A stretch of DNA of 64,000 bases from Paraburkholderia sp. (GTDB taxonomy: Bacteria; Pseudomonadota; Gammaproteobacteria; Burkholderiales; Burkholderiaceae): NCBI GenBank assembly GCA_004322045.1, contig SCRN01000043.1, positions 62,001 to 126,000 of the forward strand, in the 5' to 3' direction. Shown here in pieces: positions 1 through 6,281 of the stretch. The notes under the pieces are model-generated. The model had not been told where the DNA came from. It did no database searches and saw only the letters and a program-made list of their open reading frames with translations. How positions within the stretch are numbered: position 1 is the first letter of the stretch; every line of letters starts with the position of its first letter. A program made the position numbers and the translations under genes.

Positions 1-857
1 GCGACGGTGAGCCCGAGCGTGATCATGGTTAAGGACAGCAGGAGCGGCGCGGTTGGCGCCCGTCGCAAGATGATCGATTCGATGATGGCCGCGGTAACGG
101 GCCCTAACGCCTGGAAAGCAACGACGCGACTCGCATCCATATTGGCCAACGCCCAGAGCCAGCAGAAGTAGCCTACCCCGCTTGATAAACCTAGGAAGAG
201 AACGTTGGACCAGGCAGGCCACGGTAAATGCGGCAGGAGTGGTTGATTTATCGCCAGGCAAGCGATGCCGAGAAAGAGCACGGCTGCGCCCATGGCGACG
301 CCACAGGTCGGCAACGCGAGATAGCGGCGCAGATAGGGGCGATAAAGGAGGCTCGTGATTGCGCCGACAAGCGTAGCGCCTACTAGCGCGGCAAACCCGC
401 GAACGGCTTCCGTATGCATCGCGGCGCGATTAGGGCCGGCACTGAGCAGGCATACGACGCCGGCGACCGCAAGCGCTACACCTGCCAGTTTCCGTGTGCT
501 GTATGCCTCGCTGCCCCGCGTTACGGCGAAGCACATCGTGAACAGCGGCATGGTGGCGAAGACGAGCGCGCATGTGCTTGCCGACAGTGTGGAAAGGGCG
601 TAGTTGAGGAGAAGAATCAGCACGGCAAACTGAAGGATGCCGAGCGCGGCGATGGCCGTCAGGTCCTTCAGTGCGAAGCGGACGCGTCCGGCAACGGCGA
701 CAGGAACGGCGAGTATGGCGAAGCCGACGAGGTAACGAAGAAAGGCGAGCGTGGTGAGGGGGACATCGTTGGCCACTGCGCGCGTAGAGACCATTGCGGC
801 GCCGACCAGCATACCTGTCGCCGCTGCGGCGAGCGTGGCCCCGAAGCGTCCGTTCAC
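1..857 (-). CDS. EamA/DMT-family transporter, partial (C-terminus beyond window)
   Basis: Reading the minus strand from a GTG at 857 gives about 285 uninterrupted residues to the window edge, so the C-terminus is missing. The product is a string of hydrophobic helices in two similar halves, starting NGRFGATLAAAATG and including STRAVANDVPLTTLAFLRY, which is the usual first-helix pattern of EamA exporters. The second half has SSGVGYFCWLWALANMD and FQALGPVTAAIIE, also typical. Family members are inner-membrane metabolite or amino-acid exporters of about 290-300 residues; the substrate cannot be told. The start is uncertain: an in-frame TTG at 920 would add about 21 residues. The gene lies 46 bp downstream of the GNAT remnant on the same strand. 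Confidence 0.8.
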   Translation of the reverse strand, partial: MNGRFGATLAAAATGMLVGAAMVSTRAVANDVPLTTLAFLRYLVGFAILAVPVAVAGRVRFALKDLTAIAALGILQFAVLILLLNYALSTLSASTCALVFATMPLFTMCFAVTRGSEAYSTRKLAGVALAVAGVVCLLSAGPNRAAMHTEAVRGFAALVGATLVGAITSLLYRPYLRRYLALPTCGVAMGAAVLFLGIACLAINQPLLPHLPWPAWSNVLFLGLSSGVGYFCWLWALANMDASRVVAFQALGPVTAAIIESIILRRAPTAPLLLSLTMITLGLTV

Positions 858-903
858 CGAACGGCTGCCAGCAGAGGGGCCTGCCGGCCGACGCGCGGCG
901 GAT

Positions 904-1143
904 TCAGAGGCGTTTTTCAAACCAAAAGTCGGCGTAGGGATTGTCGTTGTACGCGGCGATTTCTTTGTAGCCGTTGCGCAGATAGAGCGAGCGCGCTTCA
1001 GTCAGGGTGCGGTTCGTGTCGAGTCGCAGCCGTCCGACGCCTGCTTCTTTCGCACGTGCTTCCAGCGCTTCGAGCAAGCGTTGCGCTACGCCCAGTCCGC
1101 GCGCGGACGGGGACACCCACATGCGCTTGATTTCGCCCGTCAG
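904..1143 (-). pseudogene. GNAT N-acetyltransferase, 5'-truncated
   Basis: From the TAG that closes the frame at about 1146 the reading is RLTGEIKRMWVSP followed by SARGLGVAQRLLEALEA, the acetyl-CoA loop of a GNAT fold, and then TLTEARSLYLRNGYKEI near the C-terminus. Intact GNAT proteins have about 150 residues, and here only the last 80 or so survive. The part before beta-strand 4 is missing, and the homology stops where the foreign 1144-3050 segment starts. The first ATG (1122) gives 72 residues and could still be translated, but the acceptor-substrate half is absent. This looks like an ancestral gene cut by an insertion or deletion event. Confidence 0.75.
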
Positions 1144-1144
1144 T

Positions 1145-1215
1145 CTCTACAAATCATAGTTTGCGCAACGGGCTGGAACCCGCGCCCCGCCGAATCCTCG
1201 CTCCAAATTGTAGAG
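1145..1215. repeat. 8-bp inverted repeat at the GNAT truncation point
   Basis: CTCTACAA (1145-1152) and TTGTAGAG (1208-1215) are exact inverted copies that frame a 55-bp spacer between the PIN gene stop and the GNAT stub. The spacer carries a small CGGG/CCCG hairpin. The left arm supplies the stop codon that closes the GNAT frame. It could be a transcription terminator of the PIN gene without a T-run, or an end structure of the inserted segment. Confidence 0.4.
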
Positions 1216-1221
1216 TGCGTT

Positions 1222-1802
1222 CTAAATCAGCTCGGCCGCTTCGCGAATGCGTTGAGCGGTTGCAGGTAGACCGTTACGTTCAAGTGCCTGGGCGAAATCT
1301 TCCGGAGTCGCCTTCGGATTTCTCCATCTAGCCCGCATGCCCTTGAATGCCGTCATGGTGGCGATATGGTCCAGATCCCATTGGTTGATGATGAAACGGT
1401 CGGGATGGATGACTTCGATTCCATACGGGCCGACGATCTCGGCCGGGAAATCTCGCAAATTGGCCGTCACGATACAGTCAGTGTGGCCTGCGATTGCTGC
1501 GGCCAAAACGTGCTGATCGTCAGGGTCGGGTAGTTCATATTTCCTACGAGCGGGGTCCATGCGGATTCGTTCACTTCCCAATCCGGCACCGCCTCTCGCA
1601 TGTCGTCTCGTCGGCCTTGGAGCCTACCTCTCAGCTCAGGTCGAAGTTCTTCAAGGTTGGTGATCCATTCCTGTTCGATGCGTTGAGTCCACTTCGCAGC
1701 AAAAAGCCCTGCAGTCGCCAGGCTCATAAGCGAGTCGGCGACCGCAATTGGAAACAGGACGCACGCATCTAGCAAAGCCGTATAACGTACGTGGCCGGCC
1801 AT
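1222..1802 (-). pseudogene. PIN-domain toxin, frameshifted
   Basis: The first frame starts at ATG 1802 (MAGHVRYTALLDACVLFPI) and carries the first PIN aspartate and the glutamate in RIEQEWITNL, but drifts out of homology after TPLVGNM. The second frame resumes exactly with ELPDPDDQHVLAAAIAG and continues through TDCIVTANLRDFP to RIREAAELI, carrying the remaining acidic residues. Restoring one G at about 1536 joins them into LVGNMELPDPDDQHV and a protein of about 193 residues, the usual size of PIN_3-type RNase toxins. As read, both halves would be inactive. There is no slippery heptamer, so programmed frameshifting is unlikely; the cause is mutation or a base-calling error. The start follows the antitoxin stop by one base, as in toxin-antitoxin operons. 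Confidence 0.75.
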
Positions 1803-1803
1803 G

Positions 1804-2274
1804 TCAGTAATCCAATCCGAGTTCCTGCGCGTTTACCGCCAATCGGTCCAGCGCAGCTACTTGCTTTTCGCGCATTTGACGAGCGTACGCGATGAGGTCC
1901 TCGAACGCGATCCGACGATGTGTTCCGACCATGCGATGTTTGAGCCTGCCGGCCTCTATTTCCTTGATGACAAATGGACGTGACACGTTAAGGAAGTGGG
2001 CGGCTTCCACAGTCGTGAATTCGCGGTCTGCTGGTACGAGGGTGATCAGCTGACCCTCACTCATGGCTCCGAGCAATTGCCCGATGAATTTCAATGATGC
2101 TGGCGGCAGAGCAATGGACGGATGTTCGCCAGTGTCAGTCGTCAGGGTGATCTGCGCCGCGCGCGAATGATCCAATGCCTCCATGATGCAGCGCTGTGCA
2201 ACGCGAGCCATTTCCAGATCCTTCTCCGTCATCGGCGGTGGCGTCATCTCCCGAATCCGCTCTACGGTGCGCAT
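1804..2274 (-). CDS. HTH (excisionase-like) antitoxin of a PIN toxin pair
   Basis: A 156-residue protein. The C-terminal half, from about residue 85, is an excisionase/MerR-like DNA-binding domain: FTTVEAAHFLNVSRPFVIKE followed by IEAGRLKHRMVGTHRRI and FEDLIAYARQM. The N-terminal half is not recognisable. This domain layout is typical of antitoxins that pair with PIN_3 RNases; such proteins usually repress their own operon. A GAGAGG ribosome site lies about 7 bases before the ATG at 2274. The gene is followed by the PIN gene in a TGA-C-ATG junction. A 21-bp palindrome lies 28 bp upstream and is the obvious candidate operator. The antitoxin frame is intact although the toxin is broken. Confidence 0.75.
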   Translation of the reverse strand: MRTVERIREMTPPPMTEKDLEMARVAQRCIMEALDHSRAAQITLTTDTGEHPSIALPPASLKFIGQLLGAMSEGQLITLVPADREFTTVEAAHFLNVSRPFVIKEIEAGRLKHRMVGTHRRIAFEDLIAYARQMREKQVAALDRLAVNAQELGLDY

Positions 2275-2589
2275 ATGTTCCTCTCTCCGAAATTTAAATA
2301 CTGGGCGCTACGCTTACAACCGCTTGCACGCGGTTGTAAGCGTAGCGCCCATCTGCATTAAATGCAATAAGTGAAACAAGCGAATGGTGTCGCTTGGTCG
2401 CATTGGATAAATGGGGCTGCATCGGTGGTTGGTGATGAGCCTACGGAGGGGCGCCACCGCTGCTCATATGTTCGAGGGATCTAACAGGGGCTTGCCGCCC
2501 GCATCACGGTAAGCGGCCGTCCAGCTTGATCCAACCGAAGGCTTGATCCGATTGACCCAGTTTTGGGCTTACAACCGGCTTGGTTGGAT
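2275..2589. other. Non-coding remnant between antitoxin and integrase fragment
   Basis: I see no gene here. The stretch holds the 21-bp palindrome (2302-2351), a 13-base palindromic element centred on 2360, a third copy of the palindrome core at 2567-2577, and GATCCAACC/GGTTGGATC inverted arms at 2528-2536 and 2582-2590. The last pair may act as a weak terminator for the integrase frame. Confidence 0.5.
2302..2351. promoter_or_regulatory. 21-bp perfect palindrome, candidate operator of the TA operon
   Basis: The left arm 2302-2322 and right arm 2331-2351 are perfectly complementary over 21 bases, with an 8-base loop. The arms contain GCTTACAACCG. The element sits 28 bp upstream of the antitoxin ATG and is followed on the minus strand by an AT-rich stretch (TATTTAAATTT) that could hold a promoter. 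There is no T-run on either side, so a terminator is less likely than an operator or structured element. Confidence 0.6.
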
Positions 2590-2838
2590 CTATCGAACCG
2601 GCCTCACGGGTTCACCGATGCGCGATCTGACGTAGTGCTCCGTCATGTTTCGGCTCTGGCGTCCGAGCAGCTTTTGCGAATGTGCGAGGTCTCCAGTGTC
2701 GCTGGCTGCCTTCAGGCGAATGTCGCGAAACTGGAACGAGACGCCCGCCACCTTGCGCGCCATGTCGAATCTCGACCGCAGTTCGAAAGGGCTTACCGGC
2801 GTGCCTTCGTCGTTCTGCAACAGGTTTGCGCCGGTCAT
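2590..2838 (-). pseudogene. Tyrosine integrase, C-terminal fragment
   Basis: An 82-codon frame encodes only the end of a phage/ICE-type tyrosine recombinase. SRFDMARKVAGVSFQFRDIR corresponds to the HxxR region, AHSQKLLGRQSRNMTEHYVR to the LGH...Y region with the nucleophile tyrosine, and the tail is SRIGEPVRPVR. The arm-binding and core-binding domains and the first catalytic arginine are absent, and LGH has become LGR. Upstream in frame are an 11-base C run on the coding strand and then a TAG. It is the relic of the integrase that probably used the nearby tRNA-Lys gene as its attachment site. Confidence 0.75.
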
Positions 2839-2868
2839 CCTCCGGGGGGGGGGGCGCGATGATGCGCC

Positions 2869-2958
2869 CTACGCCTCTCGTTCGTCTAGCGCCGCGTCTT
2901 CCGCGATGGCATTCAGCTTTTCCAAAGTCTTCTTCGATAGGGGCTTGGATTTCGCCAT
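2869..2958 (-). other. 29-codon ORF upstream of the integrase fragment
   Basis: The ATG at 2958 opens a 29-residue lysine-rich frame, starting MAKSKPLSKKTLEKLNAIAE and ending DEREA. A CGGAG lies about 9 bases upstream. It is in the same frame as the integrase fragment and separated from it only by its own TAG and the poly-C run. It may be the original amino end of the integrase, fused to the C-terminal part by internal deletion, or a small phage protein. I do not recognise it with certainty. Confidence 0.35.
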
Positions 2959-3052
2959 GCGCGTCGACTCCGAAAAGGATATGGCGGCCTCGATCTTAGG
3001 GCATGTCTGCGTTTCTTATTTTTGTAGAACGCCCGATCGAGTTGTAGAAATG

Positions 3053-3080
3053 AAAAGGGCCTAGCCGAAGCTAAGCCCTT
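3053..3080 (-). terminator. Rho-independent terminator of tRNA-Lys
   Basis: On the minus strand an 11-bp stem (one G-U pair) with a TTCG loop, AAGGGCTTAGC/GCTAGGCCCTT, is followed by TTTT. It lies 9 bases past the tRNA-Lys CCA end. Its intactness puts the edge of the foreign remnant at or below about 3050. Confidence 0.85.
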
Positions 3081-3088
3081 GAATTTCT

Positions 3089-3164
3089 TGGTGGGGCGTG
3101 AGTGGCTCGAACACTCGACCCACGGATTAAGAGTCCGCTGCTCTACCAACTGAGCTAACGCCCC
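3089..3164 (-). tRNA. tRNA-Lys (anticodon CUU)
   Basis: The minus strand reads GGGGCGTTAGCTCAGTTGG and continues through the anticodon arm CGGACTCTTAATCCG, giving anticodon CTT. It ends GTTCGAGCC and ACGCCCCACCA, so CCA is encoded. The acceptor stem pairs fully. A terminator follows. A truncated integrase and island remnant lie just past its 3' end, as expected for an attachment site. I could not find a second copy of the 3' end within the window. Confidence 0.95.
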
Positions 3165-3409
3165 AAGAGACTGCGAATTATGCAGGACTTTTTTATGCTT
3201 GCCTAGCCCCTTTTCGTCGTTTTCCCAAAAAAACTTCGCGGATCGCCCCTGGACGGCCAGTCATCGGCAGGGCAATGCTCCGTCGAAACATACGATCATT
3301 TCGTCCCCGGTATGATGTCGCCACCGCAACGCGGCGCGTTGCCGCGGAGCGTGCCCGCCGGCCCAACCCCGAAGTAACCACTGCGCACCCGCGTCCGACA
3401 GGAGACCAA

Positions 3410-3814
3410 ATGACCGAATCCGCCGTCCTCGACCTGCTCGATCGCGTCCTGGCTCCCTGGGTGCGCTCGCTCGCGCTCAAGCCGGTGTCCGTCTCGGACG
3501 AAGGCGCCACGCTAAAGCTGCCGTTTTCAGGCGAATTGCGCCACTCCGGCGGCGTCATCTGCGGTCAAGTCTTCATGGCCGCGGCCGATACGGCGATGAT
3601 CGTCGCGATTTCGGCCGCGCTCGGCGAATTTCGCCCCATGACGACGGTCTCTCTAAACATCAGCTTCATGCGGGCCGTACGCAAGGGCGACGTCCTCGTC
3701 ACCGCGCGCGTCCTGCGCATGGGCCGCAATCTAGTCTTCGGCGAAATCGAACTCGTCGACGAAGAAGGCAAGATGGCCGTTCACGCGACGACCACGTACG
3801 CACTCATCGACTGA
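3410..3814 (+). CDS. PaaI-family (hotdog) thioesterase
   Basis: A 134-residue single hotdog domain, starting MTESAVLDLLDRV. The key segment ELRHSGGVICGQVFMAAADT is the family pattern with the catalytic acidic residue on the long helix. It continues with TTVSLNISFMRAV and ends HATTTYALID. Members hydrolyse acyl-CoA or phenylacetyl-CoA-type thioesters in the cytoplasm; the substrate is not evident. The ATG at 3410 has AGGAGA about 5 bases upstream and is preferred over an upstream in-frame ATG inside unlikely sequence. The patatin gene follows 43 bp later on the same strand, so the two may form a small acyl-lipid unit. Confidence 0.85.
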   Translation: MTESAVLDLLDRVLAPWVRSLALKPVSVSDEGATLKLPFSGELRHSGGVICGQVFMAAADTAMIVAISAALGEFRPMTTVSLNISFMRAVRKGDVLVTARVLRMGRNLVFGEIELVDEEGKMAVHATTTYALID

Positions 3815-3857
3815 CCGGTCCGCATTCACGGCGCACGCCACAGAAAAGGAATCAGCC

Positions 3858-4730
3858 ATGTTCGACCAGGTCGTGTTCGCAGGCGGCGGCAACCGCTGCT
3901 GGTGGCAGGCCGGCTTCTGGGATGTCGTTCAACCCGAACTCGCACTCGCGCCGCGCGTCATCACGGCCATCTCGGCCGGCGCGGCGACAGCATGCATGCT
4001 CTATACGCGCGATTCGGAGTGGGTCATGCGCTATTACGAAGACGTGCTTCGCCACAATAAGAAGAACGTCTACTGGGGCAACCTATGGCGTCGCGGCGCA
4101 GCGGTATTTCCACACTACGAGATCTATCGCCGCGCATTGCTCGACATTTACGGCGAACCGTTCGCCAAGCTCGCCAGCGCGCCCGAAATCCGCATCGGCG
4201 TCTCGCGCGTGCCGCGCTGGCTCGGCGCGCGCACATCGGTCGCTGCGGGCCTCATCGCCTACAACATCGACAAGCACATCCGCAAAGTGCTCCACCCGAC
4301 ACTCGGCCGCTCGCTCGGTTTTCGCCCTGAATTCGTGCGCGCGCAAGATTGCCTGGTCGTCGACGAACTGGCCGACCTCATCTTGCAATCGTCCTGCACG
4401 CCGCCGTTCACGCCCGTCCTGCGACGCAACGGCCGTCCCGTGCTAGATGGCGGCATGGTCGATAACGTACCTGTCGACGCGCTCGACCCAACCCCGGGCC
4501 GCGTGCTCGTCATGGTCACGCGCCGCTACCCGCGGCCGCAAACGTTCGTGATTTCGCACGGGTCGCAGCAAAGGCTCTATGTGCAGCCCTCGCGCAAAGT
4601 GCCGATCTCGAGCTGGGACTACACGCAGCCCGCGCTGATGAGACCCGCCTACGACCTCGGCCGCGCGGATGGCGCAGCATTCCTCGAGCGCCTGCCGCAA
4701 CTCTCGGAACTCGCCGTCCAGCAAGCTTGA
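3858..4730 (+). CDS. Patatin-like phospholipase family protein
   Basis: 290 residues with the patatin signature: an oxyanion loop FAGGGNRCWWQAG at residues 7-19, the nucleophile serine in AISAGAATA at about residue 40 (AxSxG instead of strict GxSxG), and the catalytic aspartate in DGGMVDNVPVDA at about residue 198. It should be a serine acyl hydrolase acting on lipids. There is no signal peptide, so it is likely cytosolic. AAAGGA precedes the ATG. The 8-bp tandem repeat starts four bases after its stop. The physiological substrate is unknown. Confidence 0.85.
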   Translation: MFDQVVFAGGGNRCWWQAGFWDVVQPELALAPRVITAISAGAATACMLYTRDSEWVMRYYEDVLRHNKKNVYWGNLWRRGAAVFPHYEIYRRALLDIYGEPFAKLASAPEIRIGVSRVPRWLGARTSVAAGLIAYNIDKHIRKVLHPTLGRSLGFRPEFVRAQDCLVVDELADLILQSSCTPPFTPVLRRNGRPVLDGGMVDNVPVDALDPTPGRVLVMVTRRYPRPQTFVISHGSQQRLYVQPSRKVPISSWDYTQPALMRPAYDLGRADGAAFLERLPQLSELAVQQA

Positions 4731-4734
4731 TCGA

Positions 4735-4790
4735 CGAGCGAACGAGCGAACGAGCGAACGAGCGAACGAGCGAACGAGCGAACGAGCGAA
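4735..4790. repeat. 8-bp tandem repeat, seven copies
   Basis: The unit CGAGCGAA is repeated seven times without error over 56 bp. It lies between the end of the patatin gene and the end of the convergent dehydrogenase gene. The unit length is not a multiple of three and no gene I support covers it. It is a simple-sequence tract likely to vary in copy number between isolates. Confidence 0.95.
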
Positions 4791-4894
4791 CTGTGGCGCG
4801 CGAGCCGAAGCCCGCGCCCTCGCATACGAACCCGTGAGAGCCCGCCGAAGCAAACGATGATCAGCGACTCAGCGACCCAGCGCGCTGCGTACAC

Positions 4895-5908
4895 TCAGCG
4901 CCGCCGCACCACGCTCAACGCCTCCGGATTGACGACGCTGCTCATATCGCTTTCATCGAATGCAAGAATGTTCTTGAACGCCGCACTGAAATACAGCTCG
5001 TAGCTTTCGCGCTCGACATAGCCGATGTGCGGCGTGCAGATCACGTTCTCCATCCGCAATAGCCCATAGCCTTGCAGGATCGGCTCGCTTTCATAGACAT
5101 CGATTGCGACCATCCCCGGCCGGTTGTGCGAGAGCGCGTTGACGAGCGCATTCTCTTCCAGCAATTCGGCCCGGCTCGTGTTGACGAACAGCGCCGTCGG
5201 CTTCATCCGCAGCAGATCGGCTTGCTTGACGATCCCGCGCGTGTCGTCATGCAGGCGCAGATGCAGCGTCAACACATCGCTCTCTTCGAATAGCGCTTCG
5301 CGGCTTGCCGCCACTTCGTAGCCATCGGTCTTCGCTGCTTCCAGCGAGTGCTCGCGGCCCCAGATCAACACGCGCATGCCGAAAGCTTTACCGTAGCCGG
5401 CGACGATTCGGCCAATCTTGCCGTAGCCCCAAACGCCCAACGTATGCCCGCGCAGCACGGTGCCCAAGCCGAAGTTCGGCGGCAAGGCCGATGTCTTGAG
5501 CCCCGACTGCTGCCAGGCGCCCTGTTTTAGGTTCGCCACGTATTGCGGAATGCGCCGCTGCGCGGCCATGATGAGAGCCCACGTCAATTCGGCCGGCGCG
5601 ATCGGCGAGCCGACGCCTTCGAGCACGGCAATGCCGCGCTCGGTGCACGCGGCCAGATCGATATGGTTCGATACCTTGCCCGTCTGGCTGATCATGCGCA
5701 GATGCGGCAGTTTGTCGAGCAGTTGCGACGTGACGCGCGTGCGTTCGCGAATCAGCACCAGCGCGTCGACTTCGGCGAGCCGGCTGGCCAGTTGCCCGAG
5801 CCCGCGCACGGTGTTGTTGAACACTTTGACGTCATGGCCGCTCAGTAGCTGGAAGCAATCGAGTTTGCGGACGGCGTCCTGGTAGTCGTCGAGAATGGCA
5901 ATCTTCAT
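4895..5908 (-). CDS. D-2-hydroxyacid dehydrogenase family protein
   Basis: 337 residues from the ATG at 5908 (MKIAILDDYQDAV). The NAD-binding motif is LGVWGYGKIGRIV at about residues 150-162. The catalytic triad typical of the family is visible as the arginine in LTLHLRLHDD, the glutamate in DVYESEPI and the histidine in CTPHIGYVE. Relatives include phosphoglycerate and glyoxylate/hydroxypyruvate reductases. The sequence alone does not give the substrate, and the gene stands alone. A TTG two codons upstream is in frame but less likely as start. Confidence 0.85.
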   Translation of the reverse strand: MKIAILDDYQDAVRKLDCFQLLSGHDVKVFNNTVRGLGQLASRLAEVDALVLIRERTRVTSQLLDKLPHLRMISQTGKVSNHIDLAACTERGIAVLEGVGSPIAPAELTWALIMAAQRRIPQYVANLKQGAWQQSGLKTSALPPNFGLGTVLRGHTLGVWGYGKIGRIVAGYGKAFGMRVLIWGREHSLEAAKTDGYEVAASREALFEESDVLTLHLRLHDDTRGIVKQADLLRMKPTALFVNTSRAELLEENALVNALSHNRPGMVAIDVYESEPILQGYGLLRMENVICTPHIGYVERESYELYFSAAFKNILAFDESDMSSVVNPEALSVVRRR

Positions 5909-6281
5909 AAGCAAGGAAGTGAGTTTTGCAGCGCACGATGCACGCTATAGACGGAGTGATATGCTTCTCGGTTCCAACCTGTCACTGGATCACAAGCTGG
6001 CATGAGCGATGCAACGAAGCTCGTCATGATGCTCAAAGCTTTCACTAGGCAGGACTGCGTCTTTTTAACAGCTTGTCGCGCCAGCGCGCAAGCCGACATT
6101 TGCCTCCACGCGCTCCGGCGCGCCCGTATCGCGCATGCCGCGCCCTTGGGCCGGCAACCTTTCCCGCTCCTGACGCACCCGTTCTCGCGCGCAGCGTACG
6201 TGCACGAACGCGCCTCTCGCATGCAGCGTCAGCGAGCAACACCCGTTTCCCTCTTAACGATCACAAAACGGAGACTGCTCG
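5909..6281. other. Intergenic region between divergent dehydrogenase and pckG
   Basis: 373 bp that must hold both divergent promoters. I could not assign convincing -35/-10 pairs. The right end carries ACGGAGA as the pckG ribosome site. I see no small gene here. Confidence 0.5.

Noticed and set aside
1530-1545. Programmed -1 frameshift in the PIN gene
   Set aside because: No X-XXY-YYZ slippery heptamer is present at the junction and PIN toxins are not known to use one. A mutation or base-calling error is simpler.
1-3088. A second copy of the tRNA-Lys 3' end as left attachment site
   Set aside because: I scanned for the T-arm and acceptor sequence of the tRNA on both strands and saw no copy, so no attachment repeat is claimed.
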